Below are positions 8,388-12,279 of a stretch of DNA of 12,279 bases, in pieces. The stretch is from the NCBI GenBank assembly GCA_041581935.1, contig JBFICP010000083.1, forward strand, positions 1 through 12,279. Direction: 5' to 3'. The notes under the pieces were generated by a model, which worked only from the letters and a program-made list of their open reading frames with translations, was not told the origin of the DNA and ran no database searches. Position 1 is the stretch's first letter, and each line of letters starts with the position of its first letter. Made by a program: the position numbers and the translations under genes. The DNA is from JAABYT01 sp041581935. GTDB lineage: Bacteria; Pseudomonadota; Gammaproteobacteria; HK1.

Positions 8388-8393
8388 AGGAGA
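8388..8393 (+). promoter_or_regulatory. Ribosome binding site deciding the DUF4845 start
   Basis: AGGAGA at 8388-8393 lies about 10 bases before ATG 8403. It supports that start over the in-frame ATG at 8364, which overlaps the lepB stop but has no such site and would add 13 non-conserved residues. Confidence 0.7.
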
Positions 8394-8402
8394 TTTTTGG
8401 CA

Positions 8403-8780
8403 ATGAGTTTCGTAAGACGACAGCGAGGCCTCAGCTTCCTCGGATTGATCGCCCTGGTGGGCATTCTGGGATTCGCTGCGGTCATTGGCCTCAAGCTAAT
8501 CCCCATCTACATGGACAGCTGGAAAATCGACGGCGTTATGAAGGCGGTGATAAATGACCCCGATGTCAAGCAATGGTCGCGCAGGGAAGTCGAGCAGGCG
8601 ATGCTGAAGCGTTTGGACATCGATGCCGTCGAGGCGGTGAACTATCACAATCACAAGGAATCCATGACCATCACCAAAAAGCAGAACAACACCACCATCA
8701 ATATCTTCTACCGCGTGGAAACACCGCTCATTGGGAATCTTTCGTTGGTGGCCGAGTTCGACAAGAGCGTCAGCTCTTAG
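8403..8780 (+). CDS. DUF4845 small membrane protein, pilin-like N-terminus
   Basis: This 125-residue protein of unknown function occupies the conserved slot between lepB and rnc that holds a DUF4845 protein in Pseudomonas and relatives. It opens MSFVRRQRGLSFLGLIAL: a short basic leader, then Gly-Leu-Ser-Phe and one hydrophobic segment at about 10-29, followed by LIPIYMDSWKIDG. The remainder looks like a small soluble domain (VKQWSRREVEQAMLKRL; TIN(I)FYRVE; LSLVAEFDKSV) probably on the periplasmic side. The leader-plus-helix resembles type IV pilin or pseudopilin class III signal peptides, but the usual Glu at +5 is absent (Gly instead), so prepilin processing is doubtful. A perfect 6-bp hairpin overlaps the stop codon. 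Function is not known. Co-transcription with lepB suggests an envelope role, which is inference. Confidence 0.88.
   Translation: MSFVRRQRGLSFLGLIALVGILGFAAVIGLKLIPIYMDSWKIDGVMKAVINDPDVKQWSRREVEQAMLKRLDIDAVEAVNYHNHKESMTITKKQNNTTINIFYRVETPLIGNLSLVAEFDKSVSS
8763..8778 (+). other. Perfect hairpin overlapping the DUF4845 stop codon
   Basis: AAGAGC at 8763-8768 and GCTCTT at 8773-8778 form a perfect 6-bp stem with the 4-base loop GTCA. The right arm shares its last base with the TAG stop. No T-run follows, so it is not a standard intrinsic terminator. It may be a 3' processing or stability structure. Confidence 0.5.
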
Positions 8781-8804
8781 GGGGGCGGCGTGCTTTCCGC
8801 CCTC
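8781..8804 (+). other. GC-rich hairpin directly after DUF4845
   Basis: GGGGGCGG at 8781-8788 pairs with CCGCCCTC at 8797-8804 (one G-U pair) around the 8-base loop CGTGCTTT. It begins at the base after the stop codon and would be stable in RNA. No T-tract follows, so it could be an attenuator, a weak terminator or an RNase III-type leader element rather than a full terminator. Confidence 0.45.
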
Positions 8805-8808
8805 GTAT

Positions 8809-8847
8809 CGGGGCACGAATGTACACGCCTTGCTTTGACGTGCCCCG
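8809..8847 (+). other. Nine-bp perfect inverted repeat in the rnc leader
   Basis: CGGGGCACG at 8809-8817 is exactly repeated in inverse as CGTGCCCCG at 8839-8847, separated by a 21-base loop containing TGTACA. It lies about 70 bases upstream of the rnc ATG. In E. coli, the rnc leader forms a stem-loop cut by RNase III to limit its own expression. A comparable role here is inference. Confidence 0.5.
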
Positions 8848-8849
8848 TG

Positions 8850-8878
8850 TCCCTCCTCCCACCGAGGGAGTGGGGGAG
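8850..8878 (+). repeat. C-rich/G-rich palindrome before rnc
   Basis: TCCCTC at 8850-8855 can pair with GAGGGA at 8864-8869. Alternatively CTCCCAC at 8856-8862 can pair with the GTGGGGGAG tract at 8870-8878 with bulged bases. The two foldings exclude one another. The composition resembles short dispersed palindromes common in intergenic DNA of GC-rich gammaproteobacteria. Whether copies exist elsewhere in this genome cannot be seen. Confidence 0.4.
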
Positions 8879-8915
8879 CCATCGTTGAGCGCGAGAGGTT
8901 CGCTCCTGCAAGCAA

Positions 8916-9602
8916 ATGGACGTGAACGATACGGATGCGCAGCTGCAGGAGCGGCTCGGGTACGCGTTCAGGGATCCGGAGTTACTTGGCCAGGCGCTTA
9001 CGCATCGAAGCCGCGGTTCGCACAACAACGAACGTCTCGAGTTTCTCGGCGATGCTATCTTGAGTTTCGTGGTCGCCGAGATGCTCTTTGAGGCCGAGCC
9101 CGGCGCCCATGAAGGAAGGCTGACACGATTGCGTGCACACCTGGTGCGCCGGGAAACGCTCGCCAGCATTGCGCGCGAGCTGGAGCTTGGCGAGGCAGTG
9201 CGCCTCGGCCCCGGCGAGCTCAAGAGCGGCGGCCGCAGGCGCGATTCCATTCTTGCCGATGCTTTCGAGGCCCTTATTGGGGCAATGTATATGGATTCGG
9301 GCCTGGCGTCGTGCCGCACCGTGCTCAAGAAACTTTATGACAACCGTTTGGAGCGCGCGGTGCGGGAGGTCGGCCTGAAGGACGCGAAGACACGGCTGCA
9401 GGAGGCACTGCAGGGGCAGGGACGTGCGCTGCCACAGTACACGGTAATCAAGCTCGAGGGGGCTGCGCACGACCAGAGCTTCACCGTCGAGTGCCAGGTC
9501 GAAGGTATGGCGCGCCCGGTCAGGGGCAGCGGGTCGAGTCGGCGCAGGGCCGAGCAGGCCGCCGCCAGCAGGGCTCTGGAGGTATTGGACGGCGATGGCT
9601 GA
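8916..9602 (+). CDS. rnc: Ribonuclease III
   Basis: RNase III is the dimeric double-strand-specific endonuclease that processes rRNA precursors and structured mRNAs. The 228-residue product (E. coli 226) has the family signature NNERLEFLGDAIL at 37-49, with Glu39, Glu42 and Asp46. A second acidic pair, Asp115 and Glu118, lies in ADAFEALIGA. These positions are one beyond their E. coli counterparts, so the metal-binding active site is complete. The double-stranded RNA binding domain covers about 154-225, from DAKTRLQEALQGQG to the RRRAEQAAASRALEVL helix. No strong ribosome site sits next to ATG 8916; GAGAGG is about 17 bases away. The 135 bases upstream are rich in inverted repeats that could mediate autoregulation. 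era begins just after the stop. Confidence 0.98.
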   Translation: MDVNDTDAQLQERLGYAFRDPELLGQALTHRSRGSHNNERLEFLGDAILSFVVAEMLFEAEPGAHEGRLTRLRAHLVRRETLASIARELELGEAVRLGPGELKSGGRRRDSILADAFEALIGAMYMDSGLASCRTVLKKLYDNRLERAVREVGLKDAKTRLQEALQGQGRALPQYTVIKLEGAAHDQSFTVECQVEGMARPVRGSGSSRRRAEQAAASRALEVLDGDG

Positions 9603-9620
9603 TGGGTGCAGGCTATGCCC

Positions 9621-10532
9621 ATGAGCAAGGCCAAGTCTGAATCCGCAGATCACCGCTGCGGTCACGTCACCATCATCGGCCGGCCGAACGTCGGCAAGTC
9701 GACCCTGGTCAATCGACTCGTCGGCCAGAAGTTCAGCATCACCTCGCGAAAGGCGCAAACCACGCGACACCGCCTGCTCGGCATCAAATCAACCGATAGC
9801 GCGCAAATCATCTATGTCGATACGCCCGGACTGCATATGCGTGCCGGGCGGGCCTTGAACCGGTACATGAACCGAGCGGCCACGGGCGCGCTGGTGGGCG
9901 TCGACATCATCGTGTTCCTGGTAGAGGCCGGAAAGTGGACGGTCGACGACGAGCACGTTCTTGCACGCCTGGACGATGCCGACGCGCCAATCATTGCCGG
10001 GGTCAACAAGATCGACAAACTTGCCGACAAGCAGGCCCTGTTGCCGTATCTCGACGCGCTTTCGAGTCGCGCCGACTTTCGTGAAGTGGTACCGATTTCC
10101 GCACTTCACGGAACCAGCATCGAGCGCCTCGAAGCCGTGCTCATAGACAACTTGCCGAACAGGCCACCCCTTTACAACGAGGATCAGTTCACCGATCGAA
10201 CCGAACGATTCCTGGCCGCCGAGATGGTGCGTGAGAAGCTCACCGATCGTCTCGGACACGAGCTTCCTTATCGACTCAGCGTGGAAACCGAAGCATTCCA
10301 AGCCGAGGACGGCATGCTCAAGATCGGCGTCGTCATCTGGGTGGAACGCAAGAGCCAGAAAGGCATCGTCATCGGCCGACAGGGCAGGGTGCTCAAGGCG
10401 GTCGGAAGCGACGCTCGCAAGGACATGGAGACGATGTTCGAACGCAAAGTTTTCCTCGAGCTATGGGTGAAGGTCAAGGAAGGCTGGTCGAACGACGAGC
10501 AGGCGTTGCAACGGCTCGGCTACGTGGATTGA
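9621..10532 (+). CDS. era: GTPase Era, 16S rRNA/30S maturation
   Basis: Era is an essential GTPase that binds the 3' end of 16S rRNA and assists 30S subunit maturation at the inner face of the membrane. I prefer ATG 9621 (303 residues; E. coli 301), because AGG at 9610-9612 is 8 bases upstream. In-frame starts at GTG 9606 and ATG 9615 would add 5 or 2 residues. Motifs from this start are G1 GRPNVGKS at about 20-27, the G2 region SRKAQTTRHR near 42-51, G3 DTPG near 68-71 and G4 NKID near 129-132. The C-terminal KH domain carries GIVIGRQGRVLKAVG, the GxxG RNA-binding loop. It lies in the conserved rnc-era-recO order, 4 to 18 bases after rnc depending on start, so it is surely co-transcribed. 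Confidence 0.98.
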   Translation: MSKAKSESADHRCGHVTIIGRPNVGKSTLVNRLVGQKFSITSRKAQTTRHRLLGIKSTDSAQIIYVDTPGLHMRAGRALNRYMNRAATGALVGVDIIVFLVEAGKWTVDDEHVLARLDDADAPIIAGVNKIDKLADKQALLPYLDALSSRADFREVVPISALHGTSIERLEAVLIDNLPNRPPLYNEDQFTDRTERFLAAEMVREKLTDRLGHELPYRLSVETEAFQAEDGMLKIGVVIWVERKSQKGIVIGRQGRVLKAVGSDARKDMETMFERKVFLELWVKVKEGWSNDEQALQRLGYVD

Positions 10533-10545
10533 GCGGATCGGCGAC

Positions 10546-11283
10546 ATGAGACGAGTGGAATTCGAGCCGGCCTTCGTGCTGCACTATCGCGCATACCGGG
10601 AAACGAGTCTTATCGTCGAAATCATGGGCCGTAATTCCGGGCGTCTCGGATTGATTGCAAAGGGCGCGCGCCGACCGAGATCGGAGTTGCGAGGACTGCT
10701 TCAATCGTTTCGTCCGTTGCTGTTGTCCTGGTCCGGTCGCGGCGAGCTCGGTTTGCTCACCGGTGCCGAGCCCGACAGATACGTGCCCAGGCTCAGAGGC
10801 AATGCGCTTTTCAGTGGGTTCTATATGAACGAGCTGCTCATGCGTCTGCTGCACCGATTCGACCCGCACCCGGAGCTGTTTGATCACTATTACGCCGCAG
10901 TCGAAGCCCTGGGTAGCGGGAAGCGAACCGAGAGCGTGCTGCGGATTTTCGAGAAACAGCTGCTCGAATCTATCGGATACGGATTGGTCCTCGATCGCGA
11001 TATCGATTCGGGCGAGCCCATACACGTCGAATGCGCGTATCGTTATCAGGCGGACCGGGGACCGAGCTCGGTGCTCGACGATGACCGCGCAAGCGGCAAC
11101 GAGGGCGTGCAGGTCGTGGGCGAAACTCTGCTGTCGCTTGCCCGCGAGCGTCTCGACGACGACCGAGTTCTCGACGAGGCCAAGCGATTGATGCGAGCCG
11201 TCCTGCGCCGTTACCTCGGCGACAAGCCGCTGGCGACGCGCACCCTGTTTCGCACCGGAAGTCAGGCGCAAAGTAGCCGTTGA
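10546..11283 (+). CDS. recO: DNA repair protein RecO
   Basis: RecO works with RecR and RecF to load RecA on SSB-coated gaps during recombinational repair and also anneals single strands. The 245-residue product (E. coli 242) shows the N-terminal OB-fold stretch with FVLHYRAYRETSLIVEI at about 10-26 and GRLGLIAKGARRPRS at about 32-46. The helical domain follows, with GFYMNELLMRLL and LRIFEKQLLESIGYGLVL at about 136-153. The zinc-binding cysteine cluster of Gram-positive RecO is absent, as in E. coli. It starts 13 bases after era. It is followed by acpS instead of the usual pdxJ. No strong ribosome site is visible before ATG 10546, so coupling to era is likely. Confidence 0.96.
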   Translation: MRRVEFEPAFVLHYRAYRETSLIVEIMGRNSGRLGLIAKGARRPRSELRGLLQSFRPLLLSWSGRGELGLLTGAEPDRYVPRLRGNALFSGFYMNELLMRLLHRFDPHPELFDHYYAAVEALGSGKRTESVLRIFEKQLLESIGYGLVLDRDIDSGEPIHVECAYRYQADRGPSSVLDDDRASGNEGVQVVGETLLSLARERLDDDRVLDEAKRLMRAVLRRYLGDKPLATRTLFRTGSQAQSSR

Positions 11284-11310
11284 TGCGCGATCGAAATTGA
11301 GAGCGACTCG

Positions 11311-11697
11311 GTGATTTTCGGCATCGGAATCGATCTGGTCAGAATTTCACGTATCGAGGCGGCCATCGACCGTCACGGGCATCGCTTTGCGGAACGGATT
11401 CTCGGCGCAGAGGAGCTCGAGCGCTATGCCGATACGCGCCGAAAAGCCGCATTTCTCGGCAAGCACTTTGCCGCCAAAGAAGCGCTCCTCAAGGCCCTGG
11501 GCACGGGTTTGCGCATGGGGATCCAGTGGGCAGACATGCGGGTGCACGCCGACCCTCTCGGCAAGCCCTTTCTCTCGTGCCACGGCCGCGTGCGCGAACT
11601 TTTCGACGAGCATGGCATCACCGAAAGCTTTCTCAGCATAAGCGACGAGGGCGAATACGCGGCGGCCTTCGTCACCCTGGTTTGCCAGCGACCATAA
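11311..11697 (+). CDS. acpS: Holo-[acyl-carrier-protein] synthase AcpS
   Basis: AcpS transfers the 4'-phosphopantetheine group from CoA to a serine of apo-ACP, activating it for fatty-acid synthesis in the cytoplasm. The 128-residue protein (E. coli 126) starts at GTG 11311 and reads IFGIGIDLVRISRIE, with metal-binding Asp8. FLGKHFAAKEALLKALGTG at 48-65 contains the second metal ligand Glu57. The C-terminal part has LGKPFLS and SISDEGEYAAAFV, close to the E. coli pattern. A GAGAG purine run lies about 8 bases before the GTG. It sits 27 bases after recO without pdxJ between them and converges on the minus-strand gene, with 17 bases between the stops. Confidence 0.96.
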   Translation: MIFGIGIDLVRISRIEAAIDRHGHRFAERILGAEELERYADTRRKAAFLGKHFAAKEALLKALGTGLRMGIQWADMRVHADPLGKPFLSCHGRVRELFDEHGITESFLSISDEGEYAAAFVTLVCQRP

Positions 11698-11715
11698 GCC
11701 GCCAGCGGTCGGCTT
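11696..11715. terminator. Possible bidirectional hairpin between convergent genes
   Basis: AAGCCG at 11696-11701 and CGGCTT at 11710-11715 form a perfect 6-bp stem with an 8-base loop. The stem spans the whole gap and touches both stop codons. T-tracts are poor on both sides, so intrinsic termination is uncertain. Confidence 0.25.
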
Positions 11716-12279
11716 CAGTTGCGTTCGTCTTGCGGCTCGTTCCCGGTGCTGCGCGGCACGGCGCCTTCGCGCGCCGGGGCAGGTTCGTCCGTCCGATGCG
11801 CAGCCGTGCGTGAGGCGTCGTCCGCAACGCTCGGATTGGGCGTCGCCGTGGGTCCCGCGCCGGCCGTGGCTGGCGGCGGTGTTGATTCGTCGCGCTTGGC
11901 CATGGAGGCAGCCGCTCGGGATCGATCGGCGCCGCAGGGGTTGTCGGGCTCGGATTGCGGTTGCACAGCGGACAACGCGTTCTGGGGCGGTGTTGACGCC
12001 GACGCCACATCCCTCGACGGCGCGGGGGTGGCCCGATCGCCGTCGTCGCTGCCCGCCGGTTTCGCTTCATGACCTTGGTCCGGCTGCGCCGACTTGCTCT
12101 CGTGGCGCTTGTCGGCGGATCCGCCACGCCCGCGCCCCCGGCCGCCGCGTCGACTGCGCCGTGACCCGGTCCGATTACCACCCTGGCTGGCGGGCTGATT
12201 GCTGACCTGGCCGGCGGCGGGCTGATTTCTACCCTGGCTACCCGCCTGGCGGGCCGTCGACTGCGCGTCGTCGCCGCGC
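11715..12279 (-). CDS. C-terminal tail of an RGG-rich protein (5' end beyond the window)
   Basis: On the minus strand one frame stays open from the right edge to TGA at 11715-11717: 188 codons with no ATG near its beginning, so this is the end of a longer protein. From the edge it shows an imperfect 9-residue repeat (GSQGRNQPA, AGQVSNQPA, then SQGGNRTGS). Next come a basic RNA-binding-like box, SRRSRRGGRGRGRGG, and about 130 residues of low-complexity Ala/Pro/Thr/Asp/Glu-rich sequence. It is almost certainly disordered, with no folded domain in view. Such tails occur in proteobacterial RNA enzymes such as RluB-type pseudouridine synthases, RhlB-type DEAD-box helicases and RNase E. I cannot choose among them without the upstream part. 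The frame choice rests on the RGG box and repeats, which other frames lack. It is convergent with acpS. Confidence 0.7.
   Translation of the reverse strand, partial: RGDDAQSTARQAGSQGRNQPAAGQVSNQPASQGGNRTGSRRSRRGGRGRGRGGSADKRHESKSAQPDQGHEAKPAGSDDGDRATPAPSRDVASASTPPQNALSAVQPQSEPDNPCGADRSRAAASMAKRDESTPPPATAGAGPTATPNPSVADDASRTAAHRTDEPAPAREGAVPRSTGNEPQDERN

Noticed and set aside
8364..8402. ATG start for DUF4845 overlapping the lepB stop
   Set aside because: A clear AGGAGA precedes ATG 8403, where the pilin-like basic leader normally starts.
8982..9770. Open frame of 262 codons on the minus strand across rnc and era
   Set aside because: It is antisense to two intact conserved genes and shows no recognisable domain.
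10474..11271. Open frame of 265 codons on the minus strand
   Set aside because: It is antisense to recO and has no family features.
11672..12181. Alternative minus frame of 169 codons and plus frames at 11719-12072 and 11810-12205
   Set aside because: The products are Arg/Pro/Ala-rich noise from GC-rich DNA. The frame ending at 11715 has the RGG box and in-frame 9-residue repeats and stays open to the edge, so it is the better gene.
1..12279. A hidden defence, mobile or other novel multi-gene system
   Set aside because: Every substantial stretch is accounted for by conserved core genes or short gaps. No transposase, integrase, direct-repeat array, toxin-antitoxin pair or atypical composition island is seen.

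Overview
The window is a GC-rich, densely coded bacterial chromosome segment. Its gene order is a classic gammaproteobacterial one: nadB (divergent), then rpoE/algU - rseA/mucA - rseB/mucB - mucD - lepA - lepB - DUF4845 - rnc - era - recO, then acpS. From memory, the same order runs from nadB to pdxJ around algU in Pseudomonas aeruginosa. Two usual members are missing here: rseC/mucC between rseB and mucD, and pdxJ between recO and acpS. High GC, GTG/TTG start options and an AlgU/MucD-type rather than enterobacterial layout point to a non-enteric gammaproteobacterium. The genus cannot be fixed from this sequence. I see no mobile element, CRISPR array, tRNA or rRNA.

Layout. 1-1586 (-): L-aspartate oxidase NadB, lacking only its last few codons beyond the left edge. 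1587-1786: divergent control region with a good candidate sigma-E autoregulatory promoter facing rpoE. 1787-4083 (+): the envelope-stress switch, made of sigma-E, its membrane anti-sigma factor RseA/MucA and the periplasmic regulator RseB/MucB. 4084-4213: a second promoter with a perfect extended -10. 4214-5644 (+): the periplasmic serine protease MucD/DegP. 5759-8780 (+): LepA (EF4), signal peptidase I and a small DUF4845 membrane protein. 8763-8878: a cluster of hairpins leading into rnc. 8916-11697 (+): RNase III, Era, RecO and AcpS. 11715-12279 (-): the C-terminal tail of a protein entering from the right edge. It has an RGG box, a 9-residue repeat and a disordered tail, and I cannot name it securely.

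How the genes work together. The first block senses misfolded outer-membrane proteins (RseB, RseA), releases sigma-E and makes a protease/chaperone (MucD). The second block couples translation (LepA), export processing (LepB), dsRNA processing (RNase III), 16S rRNA/30S maturation (Era), recombinational repair (RecO) and acyl-carrier-protein activation (AcpS). The window is essentially core genome. I do not see evidence of a new defence or mobile system. The most worthwhile leads are regulatory (the rpoE promoter, the mucD extended -10 and the pre-rnc hairpins), the absent mucC and pdxJ, and the unidentified RGG-tailed protein. All identifications rest on reading the sequence without database searches.
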